This document shows positions 34,262 to 43,600 of a stretch of 64,000 bases of DNA, piece by piece (positions within the stretch are counted from its first letter, which is position 1; every line of letters starts with the position of its first letter). The stretch lies in assembly GCA_025210735.1 (NCBI GenBank), contig JAOARD010000027.1, positions 1 through 64,000 on the forward strand, in the 5' to 3' direction. The position numbers were made by a program, and so were the translations under genes. The stretch is from Bacteroidales bacterium (lineage in GTDB: Bacteria > Bacteroidota > Bacteroidia > Bacteroidales > UBA6680). Under the pieces are notes generated by a model, which saw only the letters and a list, made by a program, of their open reading frames with translations, was not told the origin of the DNA and searched no databases.

Positions 34262-35086
34262 ATGAAAAATATAAGATACTGCATAACACTGATACTATTT
34301 ATGGGTATAATTAACACTGGTTGTTCCCAAAAGAGAGTTAACGATATAAAAATTGTAGATCTAAAAGGCAGTGTGTTTTCGGTTGATGTAAAATACTACA
34401 CGTTTGAATTTAATGATAGTATCCTGTCAAAAAAGATAAAGACATGGGACTTCGGAGAAGCCCGGAGAACACCTTTTTATGCTGAATTTACAAAACAAGG
34501 GTTTTATACCAAAAGGCTTGACTTTTTTAGCGCTGAAAGTAGAGACACCAACTATTATTGTTACGATAAAAACGGGTTCTTAAGAGATATTATAGCTCAT
34601 GATACAACCCGTATTGTTTGTGATAAATATGGCAGAGCAATAGAGGTAAAGTTGAGTGGAGGAACCACTCTTAGTTCCGGCTATGATAAAAAAGGAAATC
34701 TGATTAATAATAAATTTGTTGATGAGAACGGTGTTATATTAAGTAATTATAAGGCAAAGTTCAGAGATAACAAATTGGTATCTGAAAGACGATATGGCGA
34801 ACGAGGAAAACTTAACTGTATTACTGAGTATGAATACCATTCAGATTCAAATACTGTTGAGGTTACAAACTATTTTTATCCGGATAAGACAAGCTCTAAA
34901 ATTATTGGTTATTCGAATGCAAACGACGATGTTGTTAAGATGATATCTTTTGACGAATCAGGAAAGAAAAAGAAAACTACAACATTTGTATATGAGTACG
35001 ACAGCAATAAAAACTGGACAAAATGTTATGAGTACGTAAATAACACTCCTAAGCTGTTAACAGAACGTATAATAGAATATCATTAA
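34262..35086 (+). CDS. Lipoprotein with YD/Rhs-like short repeats
   Basis: 274 residues with a lipoprotein signal (INTGC, Cys21). The mature part is a run of short beta-hairpin units such as YCYDKNGFLRDII, VCDKYGRAIEVKL, GYDKKGNLINNKFVDENG and FVYEYDSNKNWTKCYEYV. The last of these is typical of Bacteroidota YD-repeat-like lipoproteins. It is probably a surface or periplasmic binding protein. It ends the 31228-35086 series. Confidence 0.78.
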   Translation: MKNIRYCITLILFMGIINTGCSQKRVNDIKIVDLKGSVFSVDVKYYTFEFNDSILSKKIKTWDFGEARRTPFYAEFTKQGFYTKRLDFFSAESRDTNYYCYDKNGFLRDIIAHDTTRIVCDKYGRAIEVKLSGGTTLSSGYDKKGNLINNKFVDENGVILSNYKAKFRDNKLVSERRYGERGKLNCITEYEYHSDSNTVEVTNYFYPDKTSSKIIGYSNANDDVVKMISFDESGKKKKTTTFVYEYDSNKNWTKCYEYVNNTPKLLTERIIEYH

Positions 35087-35565
35087 ACCAAGCATTAGAA
35101 TGGTCATTCCCGCGTGTGAAAATTCTTTACTTATGCTTCGTTTCATTGATAAAGAATCCAAACAGCTTCTAAGTGTTTCAAACTCTCTGATTTGTGAGTA
35201 TTATCTGCAATAAACAGAGTAATCTTACTATTCTTTCTTCTTATTCTGAATATGTAGTGTTATTGTAAATAGCAGGTTTACTATTATAATTAAATAAACA
35301 TGTTAAATCTATAACACTACTGGTTTGTATTAATTGTTTGTTTATCATGTTTTTGTTACTGTTTGTGTAATACATATAGGTATTTTTGTGCATTGCAAAA
35401 AATGTACAACATAGTGGTAGGGTGGTGGATTTTAGATTTTTTTATTTAAAATTGTTAGCAGATAACCATGTGTTGCGCTTTAACTTGACATAAATTATAA
35501 TCCTGTTGTATAATAATTACAGCTGGTATTACTGGTGTTAATGCGCAGTTGTAAATTTGTTGTAT
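35087..35565. other. Long intergenic region with a possible sigma-70-like promoter
   Basis: About 480 AT-rich bases, with no ORF. Near the right end TTGACA (35485-35490) and TATAAT (35509-35514) are 18 bases apart, upstream of the TPR/HTH gene. Nothing else stood out. Confidence 0.45.
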
Positions 35566-37494
35566 ATGAGGTACGTTATAACTGTATTTATGCTATTTAT
35601 TTGTGTGGCTGTTAATGCTGCAAATATAGATAGCTTACGTAATGTTTATAACAATAGGGCAGGAGAAGATAAAATAGAGGCAGGTTTGGTATTGTGCGAA
35701 TCGTTACTATTATCAGATGCTGCAGAGGCTGTCAAGTTATCAAAAGAGCTTATAACAGTAGCAAAAAATATAGATTCTGATCAGTACTATTTTTTGGCAA
35801 AATATCATCTTGCACATGGTCTTAAATCTGTAGGAAACTACGACGAGTCGGTATCTGAGATTAACGATGCTATCTCTTACTTTAAGATATCAAAACAGTA
35901 TAAACGTGTTGCAGACCTCTATTCGCTAAAAGGTTATGCTCTTTGGAAAAAGGGAGTATATGGGCTGAGTTACCAGAACTATCTTAAAGCAATAGAGATA
36001 TATGAAGAGATAGGAGAGGCTAATACAATAGAGACCCTTGTAGGACTGGGTACAGTCTGTTTTAACTCCGGACAATATGCAGAGAGTATTGGTTACTTTG
36101 ATCGTGCTCTTAAAATAGCCGATGAGTTGGGCGATGTTAAAGAGGAGGCTCGTCTCTATAACAATATAGCAAGTGTATACTATTCGCAGGAGAACTTTCA
36201 ACGCTCACTAGAGTTTGTAAATATGGCTCTTGATATAAATCGTAAGAATGGCAATAAGCACCGTGTAGCCGTTAATCTTAACAATCTTGGTAACATATAT
36301 GTAGCTCTTAAAGATTATACAAAGGCAAGAAAATTATATACAGAGGCATATGAGATAGAGAAGACTCTGGGAAATAAACCCGGTATGGCAATGAAACTTG
36401 CTAATATTGCAACTGTATATCAGAATAGCAGCGATTTTGATAAATCGTTGGAGTATTGCGAAAGAGCTTTAGAGATATTTGAATCGCAGGAGATAAAACG
36501 TGGAGCAGCTTTTGTATCGAATAAGATGGGTAAACTATACCTGCAACAGAGAAACTTTATTAAAGCAAAGCAGTTTCTGGATAAGGCTGAGTTGTATATT
36601 AATGAGATAAATGATCCTGAACTGATAGTACAGAACTCATACGATTATACTACCTACTATTATGAGTTAAAAGATTATAAACGGGCTGTTGATCATAGCT
36701 TTATATATTCATCGTATAAAGATACTGTATATAATAAAGATAAGAGCAGAACAATTGCTGAGATTGAGGCAAAGTATGAGCTAATACAGAAAGAGAATGA
36801 GCTGGTTGTAAAGAGTGAGGAGATTAAAGTGCTTGCCACAAAAAAACGTCTTGACAGACTAAAGTATCAGGCTCTTATTGTAGGAATGATAATATTTATT
36901 GTTACCGGACTGTTTATGTTTTTCAGACAGAAACAACGTGCAATACAAGATAGAGTGATATTTCAGAAAGATAAAGAGATTGCAAAGGCAAAGACAGATC
37001 TGGTTGAAGCAAGTCTCTATAACTCAAATCTGGAGATGCAGAAGCTGGAAATAGATATCAGACATAAGAATGCTGAATTAACTAACTTTGCACTTCATAT
37101 AGTACAGAAGAATGAGTTGTTAAATGAGCTGAAAACACAACTAAAAACGTTTAAACCGGTTGGCGATCAGAATCCTAACGTTAATATGATAAATGATCTT
37201 AAGATGAGGATAAATCAGCATCTTAACAGTACCAGTGGCGATGCAGAGACATTTCAGCTTAAGGTTGATAAAACAAACCGCGACTTTATGGATAAACTTA
37301 CAACCAGATATCCGGATCTTACATCAAACGAGAAGCGGTTGTGTTCACTGCTCAGAATAAATCTGTCGTCAAAAGAGATAGCTTCGCTGAATAATACATC
37401 GTATAAAGCGGTAGAGATGGCACGTTACAGATTGCGTAAAAAACTTATGATTGATGCTAACGACAATCTTAACGAATTCTTTATTAATTTCTGA
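35566..37494 (+). CDS. TPR sensor-like regulator with membrane helix and LuxR-like HTH
   Basis: 642 residues from the ATG at 35566. A signal peptide (VAVNA, about 19) leads to seven or more TPR units (about 60-380; GLGTVCFNSGQYAESIGYF, NNIASVYYSQENFQRSLEFV, NLGNIYVALKDYTKARKLY). One membrane helix (about 437-455) and a long coiled coil (about 460-530) follow, and then a C-terminal helix-turn-helix (about 582-642; LTSNEKRLCSLLRINLSSKEI, YKAVEMARYRLRKKL). This is the common Bacteroidota one-component architecture: periplasmic TPR sensor, membrane pass, cytoplasmic DNA-binding end. The exported amidotransferase downstream may be a target. Confidence 0.88.
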   Translation: MRYVITVFMLFICVAVNAANIDSLRNVYNNRAGEDKIEAGLVLCESLLLSDAAEAVKLSKELITVAKNIDSDQYYFLAKYHLAHGLKSVGNYDESVSEINDAISYFKISKQYKRVADLYSLKGYALWKKGVYGLSYQNYLKAIEIYEEIGEANTIETLVGLGTVCFNSGQYAESIGYFDRALKIADELGDVKEEARLYNNIASVYYSQENFQRSLEFVNMALDINRKNGNKHRVAVNLNNLGNIYVALKDYTKARKLYTEAYEIEKTLGNKPGMAMKLANIATVYQNSSDFDKSLEYCERALEIFESQEIKRGAAFVSNKMGKLYLQQRNFIKAKQFLDKAELYINEINDPELIVQNSYDYTTYYYELKDYKRAVDHSFIYSSYKDTVYNKDKSRTIAEIEAKYELIQKENELVVKSEEIKVLATKKRLDRLKYQALIVGMIIFIVTGLFMFFRQKQRAIQDRVIFQKDKEIAKAKTDLVEASLYNSNLEMQKLEIDIRHKNAELTNFALHIVQKNELLNELKTQLKTFKPVGDQNPNVNMINDLKMRINQHLNSTSGDAETFQLKVDKTNRDFMDKLTTRYPDLTSNEKRLCSLLRINLSSKEIASLNNTSYKAVEMARYRLRKKLMIDANDNLNEFFINF

Positions 37495-37575
37495 TAATGC
37501 TCTAGGATAGCCTCTTTTTAATTGTATCAACCTTATGTTTTTGGTACATTAGTACAGTTATACAATATAATAAAC

Positions 37576-38652
37576 ATGAAGAGAATATATATAGTAATAC
37601 TATTATCGGTACTGTTTTTATCTGTTAATGCAAAAGAGAGTAACAAAAAAACAGTTATTATAGCACACCCTACAGTATCTGCTGTAAAGGTACTTACTAC
37701 ACTTAGTAAGGTTGGATTATTAGAGACAGATAATCTGCACTTTATAGGTGTATATCATAATAGAGAAAACTATGACTATAAGCAGACAAAAGAGTGTCTG
37801 GATACTGCAAAAATCTCTATGAGTCTGCAATGCTTAAGAGGTGAACTTACTCCGGAAAATCTATATAAAAAGAACCCTCTTACAGATTCGTTTAAAGATC
37901 TGTTTAACAAAAGTTGCGGTACATTTTTTTTGTGGGGACCTGATATTCCTCCTGTAATATATGGCGAAGAGAAGAATGACAGAACAAAAGTGAGAGATAC
38001 ATACAGGCACTATTTTGAGGCATCGTTTGTGTTTCATCTGTTAGGTGGCTATCAGAACAGTGAATACAGAGCTCTTTTAGAGAGTAGGCCAAACTACCTT
38101 GTAAAAGGTATCTGTTTAGGATTACAGACAATGAATATAGCTACAGGTGGTACACTTATTCAGGATATACCATCGGAGATATATAACAGCGATGAACTTA
38201 AAGGACTTCAGCATTTGAGTAATGAGCAGGTGCACCGTAACTATTATCGACAGATGTCTGACGAGTATGGTGTAACAGGTTTTCATATGCATACAATAAA
38301 AATGGTTGGTACATTCCTTACAGATCTTACAGGAACCGATATAAAATTCAGACCTGTAATAAACAGCTATCATCACCAGGCAATAGAGAGGCTTGGGAAG
38401 GGGTTTAAAGTTGCTGCACTATCGGCCGATGGTAAGATTATAGAGGCAATATACCATACAGAATATCCGAATGTATTTGCTGTACAATTTCATCCGGAAC
38501 GTCCTGATTTTTATCTGTTCGAGAATCTAATAAAATTTGAACCGGAAGGCGAATCAAAATACCTCTCAGAGTGGATAGATAAAGAGAGTATGGAGTTCCA
38601 CTACAACTACTGGCGCGGAGTAAACAAAAAACTGAAAGAGATTAAGAGATAG
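37576..38652 (+). CDS. Exported class I glutamine amidotransferase (peptidase C26 / PuuD-like)
   Basis: 358 residues from the ATG at 37576, which gives a clean signal peptide (LSVLFLSVNAK). The class I amidotransferase signature is complete: nucleophile Cys180 in KGICLGLQ, NSYHHQAI, and FAVQFHPE with His306 and Glu308. The closest type is gamma-glutamyl-GABA hydrolase (C26). These enzymes usually act in the cytoplasm, so export is unusual and suggests that it trims gamma-glutamyl compounds or peptidoglycan-derived peptides in the periplasm. It lies 81 bases after the TPR/HTH gene. Confidence 0.86.
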   Translation: MKRIYIVILLSVLFLSVNAKESNKKTVIIAHPTVSAVKVLTTLSKVGLLETDNLHFIGVYHNRENYDYKQTKECLDTAKISMSLQCLRGELTPENLYKKNPLTDSFKDLFNKSCGTFFLWGPDIPPVIYGEEKNDRTKVRDTYRHYFEASFVFHLLGGYQNSEYRALLESRPNYLVKGICLGLQTMNIATGGTLIQDIPSEIYNSDELKGLQHLSNEQVHRNYYRQMSDEYGVTGFHMHTIKMVGTFLTDLTGTDIKFRPVINSYHHQAIERLGKGFKVAALSADGKIIEAIYHTEYPNVFAVQFHPERPDFYLFENLIKFEPEGESKYLSEWIDKESMEFHYNYWRGVNKKLKEIKR

Positions 38653-38681
38653 AAGTAAGAATAGGAGATCAAAGTTAAAAA

Positions 38682-38716
38682 GCCAAAGATAGTTAAAACA
38701 GATCTTTGGCCTTTGC
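38682..38716. terminator. Bidirectional terminator between convergent genes
   Basis: GCCAAAGAT (38682-38690) pairs perfectly with ATCTTTGGC (38702-38710). T-rich sequence lies on the right and A-rich sequence on the left, so both neighbours can use it. Confidence 0.8.
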
Positions 38717-39370
38717 TTATTGATTATATTTTCGTCTCTTCTTTATCTGATGCTTTTTATGTTGCAGGTATACAATAGCCGGAATAATCAGAAACATCAG
38801 AGCCTTATACTCTATCTCGTTCCAAACACCAATAACTATTATAAGAGTCAATAATGTTACTATAAAACTGATGACAAAACTAAGCTCAATAGCGGGTTTT
38901 TTAGCAGATATCTGTTTACTATCTTTAACTGATATATTATTCGTGTTGGCATAATTAATCAGTCTATCAGTCATAACTTTAAAAGACAGATCGCTATGTA
39001 TTAATGGTTTTATAAATATGTGATTGTTTTTGGTAACTATAGCAGATAGTTCGTTTTTATCAACAACAACTGTTTTTATATCGCTTATGCTTATAGTATT
39101 GTGTCTGATTTTTATAAAGCTAAATATTGCACTGCTTATAATATCAATTCTGTTTTCAGTATCACTGTACAACAATGATACTCTTGTTACTGCAATAAGA
39201 GCAACTAAAACCAGAGATATATACACATATAGCACATTATACATATTTGCTATAGTGTTATTTGCTCCCTCAGTATACTGAAGTATAAAAGCATTAACTA
39301 CTGCAAGACCAAAAACAGAGAATATTACTCTTTTGTAATTTATCTTATAAATAACTGATTTCATAAACAT
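38717..39370 (-). CDS. Membrane protein with a PH-like cytoplasmic segment
   Basis: 217 residues. Two membrane helices at the N-terminus (about 17-35 and 45-62) and two near the C-terminus (about 163-181 and 189-203) enclose a soluble segment with beta strands and a helix (ENRIDIISSAIFSFIKIRHNTI, SISDIKTVVVDKNEL). That arrangement resembles bacterial PH-domain membrane proteins. The tail is strongly basic (HKKHQIKKRRK). It probably forms an operon with the HAD gene, whose stop lies 12 bases upstream on this strand. Confidence 0.72.
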   Translation of the reverse strand: MFMKSVIYKINYKRVIFSVFGLAVVNAFILQYTEGANNTIANMYNVLYVYISLVLVALIAVTRVSLLYSDTENRIDIISSAIFSFIKIRHNTISISDIKTVVVDKNELSAIVTKNNHIFIKPLIHSDLSFKVMTDRLINYANTNNISVKDSKQISAKKPAIELSFVISFIVTLLTLIIVIGVWNEIEYKALMFLIIPAIVYLQHKKHQIKKRRKYNQ

Positions 39371-39382
39371 TAGGTGTGTTTG

Positions 39383-40024
39383 TTAGCGCGAAGCTATCTG
39401 TTCTATTGCTTTATGTAATTCACCCGGCGATTCAATTATTGCATCAGGTTGTCGTTTTTTCAGAATATCGTATGAGTTAAAACCCCATGTAACGGCAACT
39501 ACCGGTATGTTTATTCGTTTCATAGCTTCAATGTCACGAGTCTCATCGCCAACATAAATAATATCATATGCCGACAGGAATCTCTCTTTTATAAGTTGTT
39601 GCATAACCCTGTCCTTTCCAAACAAGTCTTTACCGGAGTATGTAAAATCAATAAGATTACTCAGGTTATTGTTTTTCAGAAACAGTTTTACATTATCGGT
39701 ATTGTTAGAGGTCATAATACCCATATTATAACCGGCATCTTTAAGGTCAAATATTGCCTTTTTAATACCCTTTATTGGTTTTATATCATATATACTCTTC
39801 TTAAGAGTTCTTTTTACTCTGTTTATAACAAACGGAAGTTTAAAGAAATTTATATTGCAGGCCCTGATTACATCTTGTGTGGTTTTCCCTCTCAGAGGTT
39901 CAATATCATTATAGTGTACAGTATTACACCTGTATTTTGGAGCTATACTATTATATATTTTAATTATAGTGTCCATTGTATCGGCAATGGTACCGTCAAA
40001 ATCAAAAATTATTGTTTTGCTCAT
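39383..40024 (-). CDS. HAD-superfamily hydrolase, phosphoglycolate-phosphatase-like
   Basis: 213 residues from the ATG at 40024, which puts the catalytic motif near the start as in the family; the open frame extends 12 codons further. Motif I is FDFDGTIADT, motif II GIMTSNN, motif III the Lys in SGKDLFGKDR, and motif IV YVGDETRDIEAM. An alpha-helical cap lies between (about 17-85). It should dephosphorylate a small phosphometabolite. The length and cap type fit Gph/PpaX-like enzymes. Confidence 0.88.
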   Translation of the reverse strand: MSKTIIFDFDGTIADTMDTIIKIYNSIAPKYRCNTVHYNDIEPLRGKTTQDVIRACNINFFKLPFVINRVKRTLKKSIYDIKPIKGIKKAIFDLKDAGYNMGIMTSNNTDNVKLFLKNNNLSNLIDFTYSGKDLFGKDRVMQQLIKERFLSAYDIIYVGDETRDIEAMKRINIPVVAVTWGFNSYDILKKRQPDAIIESPGELHKAIEQIASR

Positions 40025-40433
40025 GTCTCGTTGTGTTGTGTGTCTCTGTTTTAAAAACAAAAATAGGGATATAAATTTATAACAAAATCATCAATAACAT
40101 AAATAATTTATTGTAATATATTTGCGATGTTATATTAAATATTGTCACAACCAGTATCAATTTTATACATATATCAACTAAAAATATGGGTTAATCTATC
40201 TATTAGGTAGCTTAATCCTATAAAAACTGTTGTTCGCCATAGTTGGAGGGTTTGTAGGGGGAGTGTTCTGTGTTATGGTTTTGTAAATCAGATATGTAAT
40301 TATAAATGTAGTAGTGTTTTTTTGCCCGATATAACGTTCCAATTCAGATTTTGTAGGGGTGGTATAGAATATTGCTTTTCTGTAGTTCATATATAATTGA
40401 GCAATATTGTGCAGTAATTAATAAGAACAAACA
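40025..40433. other. Intergenic region, no confident gene
   Basis: About 410 AT-rich bases. A 64-codon minus-strand frame (40196-40390) exists but shows no start signal or recognisable domain, so I left it out. No repeat or terminator was found. Confidence 0.4.
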
Positions 40434-40526
40434 ATGAAGAAAAGGATAAACAGGAGGAATGTAATATTGTGGATAATATATGTTATTGTCTTTATCATCT
40501 TCAATGTTTATATAATTAACTATTAA
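40434..40526 (+). CDS. Putative 30-residue single-span membrane peptide
   Basis: ATG at 40434, stop at 40524-40526. A basic head (KKRINRRN) is followed by one hydrophobic helix (VILWIIYVIVFIIFNVYII). The positive-inside charge pattern is exactly that of a small bitopic membrane protein. It lies 95 bases before the start of a giant T9SS protein. It is too short for codon statistics, so it could be chance. Confidence 0.4.
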   Translation: MKKRINRRNVILWIIYVIVFIIFNVYIINY

Positions 40527-40621
40527 CAGATATTTATGAAACCTGAATGAGTTTTAATATTGAGAGATTTTATCTATTAAAGTTCATTGTGAGTTTCATA
40601 CGAAAGAAAACTATTAAACGT

Positions 40622-43600
40622 ATGAAAAACTTTTACAAAATTAGGTTGTGTTTTGTACTTCTGATTCTGAGTTGCGGTCTTGTTGCAGCTCAGAACTCAG
40701 AGAGGACACCCTCCAGTAAGAGAGTAAAACAAAAGGTTTTAGACAGAACTCTGCAAGGAGCATACTATCGGTCTGAAATTAAGAAACCTCCAAGGGGGGT
40801 GAAGTTATTTGAAGACTTTGAGAGTCACGAAGATTTTGCTCTTACATTTGGGGATTGGATAATGGTAGATAAAGACGATGATGTAACCTACTCATATTCC
40901 GGAATTGATTTTCCGCATGAGGAAGAGAAGGTTGCATTTATGGTTATGAATCCATTATCAGTTACACCTGCACTTACCGAGTGGTATGCACATAGTGGTA
41001 ATAAATTTGGTGTAGCGCTATCGTGTTATAATGAGCATAACGACGACTGGATGATTTCTCCGGTTATTAATTGTGATGGTAATGATGTATTATCATTCTA
41101 TGCTCAGTCATATTCTGTTGGATTTGGACTTGAAAAGTTTCAGGTTTTGATATCGGAAACAGGAAGTACCAATCCTGATGACTTTGTTAAGATATCAGAA
41201 GGAGAGCATATAAAACCTCCTGCCGGTGTATGGACAAAGTATCAGTACGATCTGTATGACTATGCAGGAAAGAATGTTCGTTTTGCAATTCGTTGTGTAT
41301 CTACATACTCAATGCTGTTTATGTTAGACGATATTCAGGTTGCATCTACACCAACAGTGCCATCAAGCGACCTTAACTTTAATGTATTTGATGCTGATAC
41401 AATACGTACAGGAAATACATTTGGTTCAGGCGATATCTTTACAATTCAGAATAACGAGGGAGGAAACCTTGTTGTTAATGAGATTGAGATACTTAATGTA
41501 ACAAAGGGTACTGATGGTAGTTTTGTTACAACTAAAGTAGATGATATATCAGGAACATCATTTACAACAACATTTAATAAAGATGATGTTAATATACCAC
41601 GTCACGGAACATACAGTTTCGGATTTAACTATAATCCTGTTGCAGAAGGACGCGATTCAGTTGCATTTGTACTGAAAACAAACTCTTTTGACGGATTAAA
41701 CGATACAATATTCCTTGTTGGACAGGCGTATGAGTTACCAGAGAAGACAATTGAAGTAGGTTTAAGTAAGGATGTTAATATCCGCACACCAATGGCAAAC
41801 CTGTTCTCTTACTCATTGTCGCAAACAATATATACAAAAGAGGAGCTTGCTATTGGCGATGGTCGTAAGATAGAGAAGATTCAGTTACGTTATAAAGGCG
41901 AGGATGCAACGTATCATAATGTAAGAATATTTGCAACACTTACCGATAAGGTTGAGTATTACGATAAATCTGATTGGGTTGATTTAACCGGACAGCAGCC
42001 TGTGTTTGATAGTAAAGTATATCTGCCAACTGGCGTAAACTGGATAACATTTAATTTCGAACGTCCGTTTGAGTATGATGGTACAAAGAATGTTGTATTT
42101 ACAATTCAGGAGTACTCAGATTATATGATCCCATTCCGTGGCGAGAAGAGCAACGGATTCTATGTATCAGAGTCGGCTTCACAGAATGGAGTTGATAAAC
42201 TGGTAATGTCGCTTGCAAAGTTTACAGATAAAGAGGTTATTGATTATAACAATATTCCGTCTGCATCAGATTCTTATAAGAAGAGAGCTAACATCAGAAT
42301 ATTCTTTGATGAGAATACAGATCAGGCTGAGGCGTTGGTAAACCCAAGAGTTTTAAAGTGGGATAATCTTAAATCGGGTCTGGAAGATGCAATAAATGTA
42401 ACACTGTTTAATCCCGGAACTAAAGATCTTGTTGTAAATAATATAACAACAGAAACAGCTGTGCCGGTTGAGTTTAGCGAGACTGCATTTACTGTGGCAC
42501 CGGGTGCAACAAAGGTAATTACTGCTACATTTAAACCTGTTATTGGCGGATTATATAATACAAAGGTAAATATTGATTGTAATTATGCCAATGTAGAGCA
42601 GATAACAATAAGTGCAGATTCATATACAGCCGGACATCTTTATGAAGATTTTGAAGAGGCAACAGTATTTAAGTTCCCGCCGGAAGGATGGACTGTGCAA
42701 GGTAACAGTGGTAACTGGGAACTTGGACACTACTCAGCTAATGCATATGAAAAAGGACAATTTGCATTCTCAGATCCGGGTAACGACTATCTTATAAGTC
42801 CACAGCTTGTTGTTGAGGAAGGCGATAAATTTATATTCCATGCAATGGGACAGGGAATCATGATTGATCCGGGTCAGCTACTATTTGCATACTGGTCTAA
42901 AGATAAAGAGAACTGGCACTCATTCCCGATTGTACAGCTAGAGCCAACCTATATGAAACGTTATAAGAAGTTCGAGTTTGAATTTCCGGAAGATGCACAC
43001 GGAAAAACATATGTTGCATTCTGGCGTCAGGGCGATGTAGGAGAGGTATTTATTGATCTTGTTAAAGGGCCGAAGATATTTACACATGGTAACGACCTGT
43101 TTGTTTCAGAAACAGTAGGTCCTGATTTACCTGTAATTGGTGTTGATAATGAGTATACAGTTACTGTAAAGAATATTGGAAGTAACCAGATTAGCAGTTA
43201 CAAAGTACAACTTGTTGATGAGAACGATAATGTACTTACTGAACTTGATGCTACACCAATTGGTCCTGATACAAAAAAGGAGATAGCTATTTCGTGGCGT
43301 CCGGCAGATAATAGTGTATCTACAGTAAGAGGTAAGGTAGTATCTGTTGAGGATGAGAATACAGATAATAATATAAGTGAGTCAATACGCGTATTTGTTC
43401 AGAAGGAGTTCAGCCTTATTGGTGGTAACGAGCCGTCAGAGAAATTCGGATCGTTCCCGATACATGCAGGTGCTGAGATTAGCTTCTGTCAGTCGGTATA
43501 TACAAAAGACGAACTACAACATGGTGGATACATTAATGGTATTGCAATAAGAAATAATTTCTCTGATAATTATAAAGAGCGCAGAGTATTTATATATATA

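Noticed and set aside
40196..40390. 64-codon minus-strand frame
   Set aside because: No signal, domain, ribosome site or neighbour support. Likely chance in AT-rich DNA.
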